NCBI GenBank assembly: GCA_934271275.1
Contig: CAKQRD010000004.1
Location: forward strand, 108,447-172,446
Length of the DNA: 64,000 nucleotides
DNA from: an uncultured Clostridia bacterium
Lineage (GTDB): Bacteria > Bacillota > Clostridia > Christensenellales > Borkfalkiaceae
Reading direction: 5' to 3'
Below the pieces are notes generated by a model. The model did no database searches and was not told the DNA's origin. It was given only the letters and a program-made list of their open reading frames with translations. Numbering within the stretch: position 1 is the stretch's first letter; each line of letters begins with the position of its first letter. Position numbers and translations under genes: made by a program. Shown in pieces: positions 23,029 to 32,551 of the stretch.

Positions 23029-24030
23029 TTATTTTTTTACCGAAAATTTAAGCTCGGTGCGGGAATAAAAGCGTTTGCCGCTCTTTAAGACGGGGCTTTT
23101 CCATTCGGGCATATTCACGGCGTTCGGGTAAAACTGCGTTTCGAGACAGAAGCCCGAGCGTTTTTTATAAACAGACTTGCCTTCTTCTCCGCACAAAAAG
23201 TTGCCCGAATAAAACTGTACGCCCGCCATATCGGTATATAAATCCATCACAACGCCCGTTTTTTCGGAAAACGCCGTGGCAAAATGTTTGTCGGTAATAC
23301 AGAAATTATGGTCGTAACCGCCCGCGATTTTAAGCTGTTCGTCGTCCGCGTTCAAATCTCTGCCGATTGCCTTCGGAGAGGTAAAATCGAACGGCGTGCC
23401 GAAAACGCTTCGCTCTTCGCCCGTCGGAATAAGGTTTTTATCTACGGGCAAAAATTTATCCGCGCGGATAGTCAGCACGTTGTCACAAATATCGCCGTCC
23501 GCCTCGCCGCTTAAATTGAAATAGCTGTGATTCGTGGGGGCGAACACGGTGTCGCCGTGCGATTCGGCGTAATATTCGATTATCAAAGTCTCGCCCTTAA
23601 CGGTATATTTCACGGTAAAATACAGCGTCGCGGGAAAATTCTCCTCTCCGTCCGCAGAAACGTACGAAAGCATAAGGCTGTTCCCGAAGGTTTTTGCGGA
23701 AAAGAGCTTTTTGTCGAACCCCTCTTTGCCGCCGTGTAACGTGTTTTCGCCGTCGTTTTTATAAAGCTCGTATTTTTTCCCGCCGAGCGTGAACGAGCCG
23801 CCGCCGATACGATTCGCGCACCTCCCCACGGTCGCGCCTATATAGCCGCCGATTCCCGAAGCGTTTTTCGCACCGAGCGCGACGTCCGTCACCCCGCCGT
23901 CTTTGTTTTTAACTTTCAGCGCGACGAGCGTTGCGCCTTTATCTATAATTTCCGCGGTTATCCCGTCCGTTATCGTGTATTTATAAACGTTTTGCCCGTT
24001 TACCGTGTCGAACAATTCTTTCGTTATCAT
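23029..24030 (-). CDS. galM: Aldose 1-epimerase (galactose mutarotase)
   Basis: GalM interconverts alpha and beta anomers of hexoses. The 333 residues contain the family marks GATVGRCANRIGGGSF, LHGGKEGFDKKLF, the catalytic-His block PTNHSYFNLSGEA, GYDHNFCI and the late glutamate in GFCLETQFYPNAVN. It follows rpe with a short gap on the same strand but probably has no dedicated sugar operon here. Confidence 0.95.
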   Translation of the reverse strand: MITKELFDTVNGQNVYKYTITDGITAEIIDKGATLVALKVKNKDGGVTDVALGAKNASGIGGYIGATVGRCANRIGGGSFTLGGKKYELYKNDGENTLHGGKEGFDKKLFSAKTFGNSLMLSYVSADGEENFPATLYFTVKYTVKGETLIIEYYAESHGDTVFAPTNHSYFNLSGEADGDICDNVLTIRADKFLPVDKNLIPTGEERSVFGTPFDFTSPKAIGRDLNADDEQLKIAGGYDHNFCITDKHFATAFSEKTGVVMDLYTDMAGVQFYSGNFLCGEEGKSVYKKRSGFCLETQFYPNAVNMPEWKSPVLKSGKRFYSRTELKFSVKK

Positions 24031-24105
24031 AAGTAATTTTCTCCGTAATCTCTGAATTTTCAGTCGTTTTACGTTCTTCGCCGTTGCCGTCCGCCGTCGA
24101 AAAAA

Positions 24106-24768
24106 TTAAATCTCTCTTAACTTTTTGATAATCGCCGCGCGGTCGGGTTCTTTGAATACCGTGCTTCCCGCAACGAGGACGTTTGCGCCGAACTTCTTGA
24201 CTTCAGACGCGTTTTCAAGGTTTATTCCTCCGTCTATTTCGAGGTCTATCGGTTTTTCGGTCTTTCTTATAAGCTCCGCCGTTTCGCCGATCTTGGGAAG
24301 AACGTCGCGAATGAACGACTGCCCGCCGAATCCCGGGAAAACGCTCATCAAAAGGACCATATCGCAGTCCTCGATAACGTCCTTTATCGCCGAAACGGGA
24401 GTATCGGGGTTGATGACCGCGCCGCATTTCGCGCCCGTTTCTTTTATCGCGCGGAGGGTGCCTTTTAGCCGCTCTTTACACGCCTCGTAATGCACGGTGA
24501 TTATATCCGCGCCCGCCTTTCTGAACCTTTCAATATACTTCCACGGCTCTACTATCATAAGGTGCGCGTCGAAAATCGCGTTCGCGTACCGCCGCGCGTC
24601 CGCGATGAATTTTATGCCGAAGCTTATGTTATTGACGAACACGCCGTCCATCACGTCGAGGTGCAGAAGGTCCGCGCCGCTCTCCGCGGTAAGCTTCGTC
24701 TCTTCCCCAAAGCGGGAAAAGTCCGCCGAAAGCATCGACGGCGCGATTTTTATCTCTTTAACGTTCAT
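24106..24768 (-). CDS. rpe: Ribulose-phosphate 3-epimerase
   Basis: Rpe interconverts ribulose 5-phosphate and xylulose 5-phosphate in the pentose phosphate pathway. The 220 residues carry IAPSMLSADFSRFGEE, HLDVMDGVFVNNISFG, DAHLMI, VHYEA, MSVFPGFGGQSF and EIDGGI. It overlaps the end of rsgA by 11 bases, so the two are co-translated from one transcript. Confidence 0.97.
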   Translation of the reverse strand: MNVKEIKIAPSMLSADFSRFGEETKLTAESGADLLHLDVMDGVFVNNISFGIKFIADARRYANAIFDAHLMIVEPWKYIERFRKAGADIITVHYEACKERLKGTLRAIKETGAKCGAVINPDTPVSAIKDVIEDCDMVLLMSVFPGFGGQSFIRDVLPKIGETAELIRKTEKPIDLEIDGGINLENASEVKKFGANVLVAGSTVFKEPDRAAIIKKLREI

Positions 24769-25687
24769 AACCCGTTCTCCTTTCTTTAAGTTCTTTATAA
24801 ATGTTAAGGTAGCGTTCGTACCGCCCGCGGGAAAGCTCGTCCGAGAAAACCTTTGCTTTTACGGCGCAATCGGGTTCTGCCGTGTGCGTACAGCCGCGGA
24901 ATTTACACTCATTTGCCGCCGCAAAATATTCGGGATAATAATCTTTAAGCTCTTCCGCCTTTACGCCCGCGTCTATCGCCGCAAACCCCGGCGTATCCGC
25001 AAGCATAATTTCGGTTGCATTCGCTTCCGTTTCTGCCGCTTCGGTTTCCGTCGGGCAGCCCGCCGAGCCTTCGTATTCTCCCGCCGTACCGAAATAAATT
25101 TCGGAATAAGCGGTCGTCTGTTTACCGCGCATAATCTTTTCGCTGTAATCGCCCGTTTTAAGATTTAAGCCCAGCACGGCGTTGACGACGGAAGTCTTTC
25201 CCGCCGCGGAATTGCCCGCAAGCACGGTGAACTTACCTTTAAGAAGCTTTATAAGCTCCGCTTTTCCCTCGCCCGTTTTTGCGGAAAAGGACAAAACTTC
25301 TATCCCCGCGTCCGAATATTCTTTACGGAGCGCCTCGAAAAGAGAAGCGTCCTCGTCCGACTTGTTAGCGACTATCGCGACGGGTACGCCCGCCTTATCG
25401 GCGTTCACCAGAATTTTATCCACCGTATAAAGGTCGGGGCGCGGAATCGGAGAAACGACCGCAAGTATCAGATCCGCGTTGGCTACGCGGGGACGAAGAA
25501 GCAGGCTTTTCCTCTTTTCCGCCCGCTCAATCACTCCGCCTTGCGCGGTAACGGAAAATTCGACGAAATCGCCTATCGCAACCCCGCCGCTCTTTTTAAC
25601 GTTCCCGCGCGCGCCGCAACGAAAAGTTTTTCCGCCCGCGCGAACGGTGAATCCGTCCGTGTCCGCCCTCGTAATGATTCCGCGCAA
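24758..25687 (-). CDS. rsgA: Ribosome small-subunit-dependent GTPase A
   Basis: RsgA is a circularly permuted GTPase that checks late 30S maturation. The 309 residues have an OB domain, then G4 (VANKSDE), G1 (GNSAAGKTSVVNAV), G3 (DTPGF) and a C-terminal zinc knuckle (CKFRGCTHTAEPDC). The G1 loop has Ala-Ala where Gly-Val is usual. It begins with TTG at 25687 behind GGGAG. It normally follows prkC; that gene is absent here and rlmN is the upstream neighbour. Confidence 0.95.
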   Translation of the reverse strand: MRGIITRADTDGFTVRAGGKTFRCGARGNVKKSGGVAIGDFVEFSVTAQGGVIERAEKRKSLLLRPRVANADLILAVVSPIPRPDLYTVDKILVNADKAGVPVAIVANKSDEDASLFEALRKEYSDAGIEVLSFSAKTGEGKAELIKLLKGKFTVLAGNSAAGKTSVVNAVLGLNLKTGDYSEKIMRGKQTTAYSEIYFGTAGEYEGSAGCPTETEAAETEANATEIMLADTPGFAAIDAGVKAEELKDYYPEYFAAANECKFRGCTHTAEPDCAVKAKVFSDELSRGRYERYLNIYKELKERRTGYER

Positions 25688-25827
25688 ATTTTTTCTCCCG
25701 TTTTTCTCTTTATTTTAACAAACTTTCAGCCGCGCCCGCCGCGTTTTCGGCATATTCGGTATTTCCCGCATTATCCGTATCGGCGGCTTTCGCGGCGTTT
25801 TCCGTTTCGTCGGTTTCGTTAGTAGCG
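25688..25827 (-). other. Open low-complexity frame between rlmN and rsgA
   Basis: Directly after the rlmN stop, the next frame stays open for more than 35 codons (ETDETENAAKAADTDNAG and so on, ending ESLLK) with a Glu/Asp/Ala/Asn composition like the last residues of RlmN (EASEHTDNAAKTDNT). There is no start codon with a ribosome binding site. It looks like a frameshifted extension of the RlmN tail or a residue of a lost gene. Confidence 0.4.
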
Positions 25828-26913
25828 TTAAGTATTATCGGTCTTTGCGGCGTTGTCGGTATGTTCCGAAGCTTCTTCGAGATACCTTCTTCTCAGCTGT
25901 CCGCACGCGCCGTCTATGTCCTCGCCCATTTTGCGGCGAAGAGTCGCCGACAAACCGCCCTTCGTCAGAAGCCCCAAAAACCTGTAAGCCTCCTTTTCCG
26001 AGCCGCCTTTAAGCGTTCTTTCCTTAACCTCGTTAAGCCTTATAAGGTTGACGTGGCAGGGCTTGCCGCGAAGAAGCCTGATAAGCCCTTCCGCGTGGCG
26101 CGCGTCGTCGTTTTCGCCCTTTATGAGAACGTACTCGAATATGTATCTTCTGCCCGTTTTATCGAAATAGTTTGCGCACGCATCTAAAATTTCCGCTATC
26201 GAATAGCGTTTCGCGACGGGCATAATTCTCTTTCTTTCCTCGTCGAACGCGGCATGGAGCGATACCGTAAGGTTGACGGGCAAGCCTTCGTTTGCAAGCT
26301 CGTACATTTTGGGAACAAGCCCCGAAGTCGAAAGGCTCACGTTCCGTGGGCTTACGTTAAGCCCTTCTTCAGAAGAGAGAAGCCGCAAAAATCTCACCAC
26401 TTCGTCGTAATTGTCGAGCGGCTCGCCGCTTCCCATAAGCACGACGTTTATAATTTTGCGTTTATCGCCGAGTCCGCCGCCGAGGTACGCGTTTGCCGCG
26501 ACGACTTCGCCGAGAATTTCTTCCGCTTTAAGGTTTCTAATAAGCCCGTTTAGCCCGGAAGCGCAAAAGGCGCAACCCATTCTGCACCCCACCTGCGTGG
26601 AAACGCAGAGCGTCGCGCCGTATTTATAGCGCATCAGCACACCCTCTATAACCTCGTTATCGGGGAGCTTGAACAAAAATTTTTCCGTTCCGTCCGCGCT
26701 TTTAAGGCTTTTGATTATTTTAGTCGGCTGATCGATATACTCCGCCGGAAGCTTTTCGCGGAACGGCAAGGAAAGCTCGGTCATCTCCGAAAACGAAAGC
26801 CCCGCCCAGAGCGATTTTACGATCTGCCCCGCGCGGAATTTCTTTTCTCCCATCGCCGTGATTAAGTTTTCCGTTTCCGCACGGCTTTTGCCGAGCAATA
26901 TCGTCTTTTCCAT
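25828..26913 (-). CDS. rlmN: Dual-specificity 23S rRNA/tRNA adenine-C2 methyltransferase RlmN
   Basis: RlmN is a radical-SAM enzyme that methylates A2503 of 23S rRNA and A37 of tRNAs. The 361 residues carry the CRMGCAFCASG cluster motif, MGSGEPLDNYD, LSTSGLVPKMYEL, and VSLHAAFDEERKRIMP. The C-terminus after CGQLRRRY is an unusual acidic tail of about 18 residues. It is read after rsmB in the conserved priA-def-fmt-rsmB-rlmN order. Confidence 0.96.
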   Translation of the reverse strand: MEKTILLGKSRAETENLITAMGEKKFRAGQIVKSLWAGLSFSEMTELSLPFREKLPAEYIDQPTKIIKSLKSADGTEKFLFKLPDNEVIEGVLMRYKYGATLCVSTQVGCRMGCAFCASGLNGLIRNLKAEEILGEVVAANAYLGGGLGDKRKIINVVLMGSGEPLDNYDEVVRFLRLLSSEEGLNVSPRNVSLSTSGLVPKMYELANEGLPVNLTVSLHAAFDEERKRIMPVAKRYSIAEILDACANYFDKTGRRYIFEYVLIKGENDDARHAEGLIRLLRGKPCHVNLIRLNEVKERTLKGGSEKEAYRFLGLLTKGGLSATLRRKMGEDIDGACGQLRRRYLEEASEHTDNAAKTDNT

Positions 26914-27004
26914 TCTTTTCCTTATAATTTCAATTCCGGCTTATTCCGATTGCGCCGCGCGTTTACCCAAAGTTCACCGCACGCGTACCCGCATTTCTCC
27001 GCGT

Positions 27005-28249
27005 TTATCCGCGTTTAAGGAGCTTCGCGACGAAAAACCCGAGTCCGCCCGAAATATCGGGAAGAAAGGCGTTCGCCCCGCCCTTATTCTCGTGAGGGAG
27101 CGGCGAATTTATCGGAACGAGCGTAAAATCCGCGTTTTCAGCCAAAAATCTTTTCACCTGATCGGCGTTTTCTTCTTTCAGTATCGAACAGGTGGAATAA
27201 TAGAGGTATCCGCCTTTTTTGACGTATCCCGCCGCCGCGGCGAGTATCGCGTGCTGAATTTCGACAAGCTCTTTAACGCTCTCTTCGGTGCGGTTAAGCT
27301 TGATGTCGGGATCGTCGTTTATTACCCCCGTTCCCGAACAGGGCGCGTCGCAAAGCACCGCGTCGAAGCTTTCTTTAAGCTCCGGCTTAAATACCGTGGA
27401 ATCCCAAACCTCCGCCGAAACGTTTTCGCGCTTCATTCGGGTTTTATATGCGTTTATAAGCTCCACCCGATGCGGGTGAATATCGAACGCCGTCACCGCT
27501 CCGCATTTATACGAGAGCCGAACGCTTTTCCCGCCCGGCGCGGCGCAGCAATCGAGGAGCTTTTCGCACGGCTCGACCGCCTCGCAGATAGCTACCGACG
27601 GAAGCGCCTGATACGTATAAATTCCTTTATCGTAATCGGCGTTCCGAACGAAATTTTTGACGAGGAACACGCCCTCGAACGGAGTTTTTTCGTATTCCTT
27701 GCCGAGGTTTTTAAGATATTCTTCACCGTTCGCGCCGTAAAAAACGAGACAGGTTTTGCCGTTTTCCGCCGCGAAAAGCCTTTCCGCGCGAGCCGCGCCG
27801 TACTCGTTTACCACAGCCTTCACGAGGAAAAGCGGATAGGAATACTTTACGGAAATTCTCTCCTCCGCCTCTTCGGGAAGGGGGATTTCGGTCGTGAAAT
27901 ATTTTCTTAAAAAGGCGTTGACGAAACCCGAAGCCCCGCCCTTGCCCATTTTTTTGACGAGTTCGACAGCCGCGTCCGCCACCGCGTACGGCTTTTTGCC
28001 GAGGTAACGAAAAGCGTACATAGCGATTTTAAGCACCAGCCTCACCGCCGCCTTCGGGGTTTTTGGCGCGAAATATTTTATCGCGTAAGAAAGCTCTATA
28101 TCCTTATCGAGAACGCCGTAAGAAAGCTTCGTGGTAAACGCGCGGTTTTTCTCTTCTATATCCGTCGAATTTAGCGCGGCTTTAAGATACGCACCCTCGC
28201 CGTAAACCTTATAGAGAATACGGTAGCTGTCGTAAAACGCGTTTATCAT
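27005..28249 (-). CDS. rsmB: 16S rRNA (cytosine967-C5)-methyltransferase RsmB
   Basis: The 414 residues begin with a NusB-like RNA-binding domain and end in a SAM-dependent methyltransferase domain: LDCCAAPGGKSVRLS, the catalytic cysteine motif CDAPCSGTGV and YSTCSILKEEN. The first ATG overlaps the stop of fmt by four bases, which implies translational coupling. Confidence 0.95.
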   Translation of the reverse strand: MINAFYDSYRILYKVYGEGAYLKAALNSTDIEEKNRAFTTKLSYGVLDKDIELSYAIKYFAPKTPKAAVRLVLKIAMYAFRYLGKKPYAVADAAVELVKKMGKGGASGFVNAFLRKYFTTEIPLPEEAEERISVKYSYPLFLVKAVVNEYGAARAERLFAAENGKTCLVFYGANGEEYLKNLGKEYEKTPFEGVFLVKNFVRNADYDKGIYTYQALPSVAICEAVEPCEKLLDCCAAPGGKSVRLSYKCGAVTAFDIHPHRVELINAYKTRMKRENVSAEVWDSTVFKPELKESFDAVLCDAPCSGTGVINDDPDIKLNRTEESVKELVEIQHAILAAAAGYVKKGGYLYYSTCSILKEENADQVKRFLAENADFTLVPINSPLPHENKGGANAFLPDISGGLGFFVAKLLKRG

Positions 28250-29187
28250 CTGCCCAGCACCGCGCCCGTTTTAACGGGGTTTCCGCGAAGAAAATCGGCG
28301 ATTTCCATAGCTTTTCCGCCCGCTTTCTGCAAGATAAGCAGTTCGACCGCGCCTTCTTTCGCCCTTACGACGAGCGTTTTATCGGCTTTTACGACCTCTC
28401 CCGCGGCAAATTTTTCAAGCTCCGATTCCCGTAAAGCCGCGGGGCGCGCGCGGTAAATTTTCAAAGGCTCGCCCGAAAGAAGAGTATGGCACACGGGAGA
28501 AGGATTGAACGCGCGGATTTTGTTCACGACGTTTTTCGCGGTATCGTTAAAGTCTATAAACGCCGCCGCTTTGTCTATCATACCCGTTTTCGTGGCTTTC
28601 GACTCGTCCTGCGGAGTGAATTTCGCAGTACCCGCCGCGACTTCTTTCACGGCTTTAACTATCAGCTCCGCTCCGAGTGCAGAAAGACGGTTAAAAAGCT
28701 CGCCCGCGGTCTCCTCCGCGCCGATTTCAAGCTTTTCCGCCATAAGAATATCGCCCGTATCCACGCCGACGTCGGTGCGCATTATGGTTATTCCCGTTTC
28801 GGTTTCGCCGTTTAAAATCGCCGTCTGCACGGGCGACGCGCCGCGATATGCGGGAAGCAGAGAACCGTGAATATTAAGCGTGCCGAGCGGCGGAATATCC
28901 AGAAGCTCTTTGGATAAAATCTGCCCGAACGCGCAGGTTATCATAAGGTCGGGCGCGAGGCGTTTTATATCCTCCACGCCCTCCGCGCGGATTTTGTCGT
29001 ACTGAAAAACGGGTATGCCGAGTTCTTCCGCCGCGAGTTTGACGGGCGGAGCGGTAAGAATCTTTTTTCTGCCGACGGGCTTATCTTTATTGCAAACGAC
29101 CGCGATAATGCTGACGCCGTCCGTTTTTGCAAGCTTTTGAAGGGGCAGCACCGTGAATTCGGGCGTGCCGAGGTATACTATTTTCAA
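28246..29187 (-). CDS. fmt: Methionyl-tRNA formyltransferase
   Basis: Fmt formylates initiator Met-tRNA. The 313 residues have VYLGTPEFTVLPLQ, the catalytic LNIHGSLLPAYRGASPVQ with Asn and His, GITIMRTDVGVDTGDIL and a C-terminal OB domain. It overlaps def by four bases upstream and rsmB by four bases downstream, the classic def-fmt-rsmB set. Confidence 0.97.
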   Translation of the reverse strand: MKIVYLGTPEFTVLPLQKLAKTDGVSIIAVVCNKDKPVGRKKILTAPPVKLAAEELGIPVFQYDKIRAEGVEDIKRLAPDLMITCAFGQILSKELLDIPPLGTLNIHGSLLPAYRGASPVQTAILNGETETGITIMRTDVGVDTGDILMAEKLEIGAEETAGELFNRLSALGAELIVKAVKEVAAGTAKFTPQDESKATKTGMIDKAAAFIDFNDTAKNVVNKIRAFNPSPVCHTLLSGEPLKIYRARPAALRESELEKFAAGEVVKADKTLVVRAKEGAVELLILQKAGGKAMEIADFLRGNPVKTGAVLGR

Positions 29188-29642
29188 TCTTCGTCCTCTC
29201 CGATGTCTTTCGCCTTGTCTATGTATAAAATTCCGTCGAGATGGTCGTTTTCGTGGCAGAACGCGCGCGCCAGAAAGCCCGTCACGGTCACTGTGAACGG
29301 TTTTCCGTATCTATCTTGCGCCTTTACGGTTACTTTCATCGGTCTTTCCACCGTACCTTTTCTGCCGCGGACGGAAAGGCAGGCTTCTTCGCCTACCTGC
29401 TTACCCTTTGCTGAAACGATAACGGGGTTTATACACTCGAAATAATCGTCATTTACCATAACGATAAAGATGCGGCGAAGTATCCCGACCTGCGGCGCGG
29501 CAAGCCCCGCCCCGTCCGCTTTGATAAGAGTTTCTTTCATATCGTCCAAAAGCTGACGGGTTTTTACGCCGAAGTCCGTTACTTCAAAGCATTTTTTTCT
29601 TAAAGTCTCGTCGCCGAGTTGAATTATGTTTCTTAAAGCCAT
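29184..29642 (-). CDS. def: Peptide deformylase
   Basis: Def removes the formyl group from nascent proteins. The 152 residues show all three family motifs: GAGLAAPQVG, EACLSV with the metal-binding cysteine, and CHENDHLDG with the HExxH histidines. It lies between priA and fmt on the same strand. Confidence 0.97.
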   Translation of the reverse strand: MALRNIIQLGDETLRKKCFEVTDFGVKTRQLLDDMKETLIKADGAGLAAPQVGILRRIFIVMVNDDYFECINPVIVSAKGKQVGEEACLSVRGRKGTVERPMKVTVKAQDRYGKPFTVTVTGFLARAFCHENDHLDGILYIDKAKDIGEDED

Positions 29643-29753
29643 TTTTGCTCCTTTGTTTTTCTGTCGTCTTTCCGTTTTGCCGTGGCAGTCGCGTACGGCG
29701 CGACGGAAAATATATTGCTTCCGTACGGGGAAAAAATATTGCCTCCTCGCCGC

Positions 29754-31955
29754 TTAAGAGAGGTTGGAGGGGTTTACCTCTATATACGCCCCCGTTTTTT
29801 TCGTCTTTAACCTGTCCGCAATCTCTGCCGAACGATCTTTTATCGAATTATCTTTATCGGTTATACGCATCAGAATCTGATAACGGAATTTATTTTGCAG
29901 CTTTTTTAACGGGGCTTTCATACAGCCGAGGAAGGCAAACTTTTTCCTTTCCGCCTTATAAATCTCGAAGATTTCCGAATAAATATTCTTTGCGACAAGA
30001 ACGGCGGCTTCCTCTTCCTCGCCGGAAACGACTATCCGCACGATCTCGGTAAACGGCGGAAAGCCCGTCGCCTTTCGCACGGAGATTTCGTGATTGAAAA
30101 AACCCTCGTAATCGTAGTTTATCGCGCGGCGAAGCACCGCGTTTTCGGGCGAATAGGTTTGCAGAACAACTTTGCCCGCGGCTTCCGCCCTGCCGCATCT
30201 GCCCGCGACCTGCGTGATAAGCTGAAAAGTTCTTTCGCTCGCCCGATAGTCGGAAAAGTGCAGGCTTGCGTCCGCGTCCAGAATCCCGACGAGCGTTACC
30301 ATCGGAAAATCGTGACCTTTCGCTATCATCTGCGTGCCGACAAGAATATCCGCCTTTCTCGCCGCGAATTCGGAAAGAATTTTGAAATGCCCTTCCTTCG
30401 TTGCGGTAGTGTCTCTGTCCATTCTTAATATCCGCGCGGACGGAAACATTTTTTGAAGCTCTATCACCGCACGTTCCGTTCCGTATCCGCCGAAACGGAT
30501 AAACGGACTTCCGCACTCGGTGCAAGCGGTTATCATTTTATATTTCGCGCCGCAATAGTGGCACAAAAGCGATTCGTCCTCTTTATGATAAGTGAGAGAA
30601 ACGTCGCAGGAATCGCATTTCTGAACGTGTCCGCATTCGGTGCAGATAACCGAGCGCGAATACCCGCGCTGGTTAAGAAATATCATAGCCTGCTCGCCCG
30701 CGTTCAGACACCGTTCGAGTTCGGCTTTCAGCGCGGCGGAAAACGGCGTGTTATTGCCCCTTCTCACTTCTCCGCGCATATCCGCGATTTCCACGTCGGG
30801 AAGCGGTTTTTTATTTATTCTGTCCGAAAGCCTTGCGAGATTATATTCGCCTTCCGTCGCCTTTAAATAGCTTTCCACGCTCGGAGTCGCGCTGCCGAGA
30901 ACGAGCTTCGCGCCCCAAGCAGACGCTCTGCGTTCGGCAATTTCCGCAGTCGTATACCTCGGCGCGGATTCGCTCGTATAGCTCCCGTCGTGTTCTTCGT
31001 CTATAACTATAATTCCTATATTTTCGAGCGGGGCGAAAATCGCGCTCCTCGCGCCGATCGCTATCACCGCTTCGCCCGTGCGAAGCCTCCACCACTCGTC
31101 GAACCGTTCGCCCGCGGACAGTCCGCTGTGCATAATCGCCGCCGCTTTGCCGAACCTCGCGCGGAGCTGACCGAGCATCTGCGGCGTCAACGAAATTTCG
31201 GGAACGAGCATTATAGCCGTTTTTCCGCGGCGAATCGCGCGGCTAATCAGCTCTAAATAAACCTCCGTTTTGCCCGAACCCGTCACGCCGAAAAGAAGAG
31301 TGGTCGTTTTTTCGCCGTTTTCGACCGTTTCCACCGCCGCGAGCTGTTTCTCGGTTAAATTTACCTTGCGGTTTTCGCCGCCCAGCTCCTTATACGGAGA
31401 ACGGAAAAATTTTTCTTCCGATACGTTTACCGAACCCTTTTTTACGAGCGCGTTAAGCGCGGAAGCCCCGAAATTTTCCGCAAGTCTCGCCGTTTCGGTC
31501 TTTCCGTTTTCGGCAAGATAATAGAGAAGGTCTCTTTGTTTCGTTGCGCCCTTACGAAGCGTCGCCGCTTCTTCGTCGGCGTTTAAGCCTGCGGCAAGCT
31601 CCGCAACCCGAACGAACCGTTCTTTCACTCTGCCCTTACGCATTTCGACGGGCAAAAACAGTCTTAAAGCCGCCGCGCGGGTAACGTAGCAACGGCGTTT
31701 TACGAATTCGGAAAGCGCAAGCGTTTCTTCGGTCAGCGCGGGTATTTCTTCCAGAACGCGGATAACGGGCTTGATTTTTTCGGGCGGAAACTCCGACGTT
31801 TCGGAAATTCCTATCACGAAGCCCTCTACCGAATATCTTCCGAACGGAACGAGAACGCGGCTGCCGAGCTTAACCCCGCAGCCTTCCGAAAACGAATATT
31901 CAAAAATTCTGTCCACGTCCCCGTGCGAAATATCGACGATAACCTGACAAAACAC
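29754..31955 (-). CDS. priA: Primosomal protein N' (replication restart helicase PriA)
   Basis: PriA binds abandoned forks and loads the replicative helicase. The 733 residues contain the N-terminal 3' DNA-binding domain (DRIFEYSF), Walker A LLFGVTGSGKTEVYL, DEEHDGSYTSE, GSATPSVES, eight zinc-binding cysteines (CTECGHVQKCDSC and CHYCGAKY with ACTECGS) and VAGRCGRAEAAGKV. It is separated from rpoZ by a terminator, so it may head its own transcript with def, fmt and rsmB. Confidence 0.96.
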   Translation of the reverse strand: MFCQVIVDISHGDVDRIFEYSFSEGCGVKLGSRVLVPFGRYSVEGFVIGISETSEFPPEKIKPVIRVLEEIPALTEETLALSEFVKRRCYVTRAAALRLFLPVEMRKGRVKERFVRVAELAAGLNADEEAATLRKGATKQRDLLYYLAENGKTETARLAENFGASALNALVKKGSVNVSEEKFFRSPYKELGGENRKVNLTEKQLAAVETVENGEKTTTLLFGVTGSGKTEVYLELISRAIRRGKTAIMLVPEISLTPQMLGQLRARFGKAAAIMHSGLSAGERFDEWWRLRTGEAVIAIGARSAIFAPLENIGIIVIDEEHDGSYTSESAPRYTTAEIAERRASAWGAKLVLGSATPSVESYLKATEGEYNLARLSDRINKKPLPDVEIADMRGEVRRGNNTPFSAALKAELERCLNAGEQAMIFLNQRGYSRSVICTECGHVQKCDSCDVSLTYHKEDESLLCHYCGAKYKMITACTECGSPFIRFGGYGTERAVIELQKMFPSARILRMDRDTTATKEGHFKILSEFAARKADILVGTQMIAKGHDFPMVTLVGILDADASLHFSDYRASERTFQLITQVAGRCGRAEAAGKVVLQTYSPENAVLRRAINYDYEGFFNHEISVRKATGFPPFTEIVRIVVSGEEEEAAVLVAKNIYSEIFEIYKAERKKFAFLGCMKAPLKKLQNKFRYQILMRITDKDNSIKDRSAEIADRLKTKKTGAYIEVNPSNLS

Positions 31956-32070
31956 TCCGTCTTTTCTCTCCGTTCTTTCGTTTTTCTCGTTTTTTTCGTT
32001 AGTCGCCCGTTAAAAGTTCTCGGACAAACCGACAAACCGGAAAACGGGCAAATCGCCCGCAAAGCCTTAA

Positions 32071-32134
32071 AGCCTCGATGCGATAAAGTCGCAAAGCCTC
32101 AAAACTTAGAAGCCTCGAAGCGGTAAAATCGCAA
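32071..32134. repeat. Diverged 24-bp direct repeat, 40-bp period
   Basis: AGCCTCGATGCGATAAAG with TCGCAA after it, and AGCCTCGAAGCGGTAAAA with TCGCAA after it, differ at three positions. It lies in the priA-rpoZ gap. Confidence 0.55.
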
Positions 32135-32212
32135 CTCGCCGAAAATTCGCCGCGCCGCGAGAATTTACCCGCGATTTATACTCGATTTACCCCTGATTTA
32201 TCCCGAAAAAGC

Positions 32213-32243
32213 AAAAAAGCGCGTCCACACGAGATGAACGCGC
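32213..32243 (-). terminator. Terminator of the yicC-gmk-rpoZ transcript
   Basis: On the minus strand GCGCGT pairs with ACGCGC and is followed by TTTTTTGC, starting seven bases after the rpoZ stop. Confidence 0.75.
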
Positions 32244-32249
32244 CGCTTG

Positions 32250-32453
32250 TTAGTCGTCGGAAGCGATAAGCTTTCCGTCGTAGATTTCCTGCGCGGCGAC
32301 CGACAAAGGCTTTTCGCCGTTCGGAAGCTCGGTAAGTCCCTGATTCTGCGCGGATTCCATAATCTGTCTTGCGCGTTTGCTTGCAAGAACGCAGAGCGCG
32401 TATTTAGATCCGACCTTTTCCGCAAGATCGTCGATAGGCGGTTTATGTATCAT
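32250..32453 (-). CDS. rpoZ: RNA polymerase omega subunit
   Basis: Omega stabilises the beta' subunit of RNA polymerase. The 67 residues match the family: IDDLAEKVGSKYALCVLASK, RARQI and the late SVAAQEIYDGKL. The order gmk-rpoZ on the same strand is the conserved Firmicutes arrangement. The start ATG has AAAGGAGAG upstream. Confidence 0.94.
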   Translation of the reverse strand: MIHKPPIDDLAEKVGSKYALCVLASKRARQIMESAQNQGLTELPNGEKPLSVAAQEIYDGKLIASDD

Positions 32454-32551
32454 ATACTTTCTCTCCTTTCGGCGCGGTTTGATTTTTCGTTTAAGGCGTT
32501 TCGCCCGATGCCGTGCCGCTTGTGTATTTCAAATTTTGTTTTTTACTTAAT

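Larger units (their letters stand above)
31956..32249. other. Gene-free gap where coaBC often lies
   Basis: About 290 bases between priA and rpoZ hold no gene. They contain a diverged 24-base direct repeat (32071-32094 and 32111-32134, AGCCTCGATGCGATAAAG-type) and the rpoZ terminator. In Bacillus coaBC sits at this place; I see no trace of it. Confidence 0.55.
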
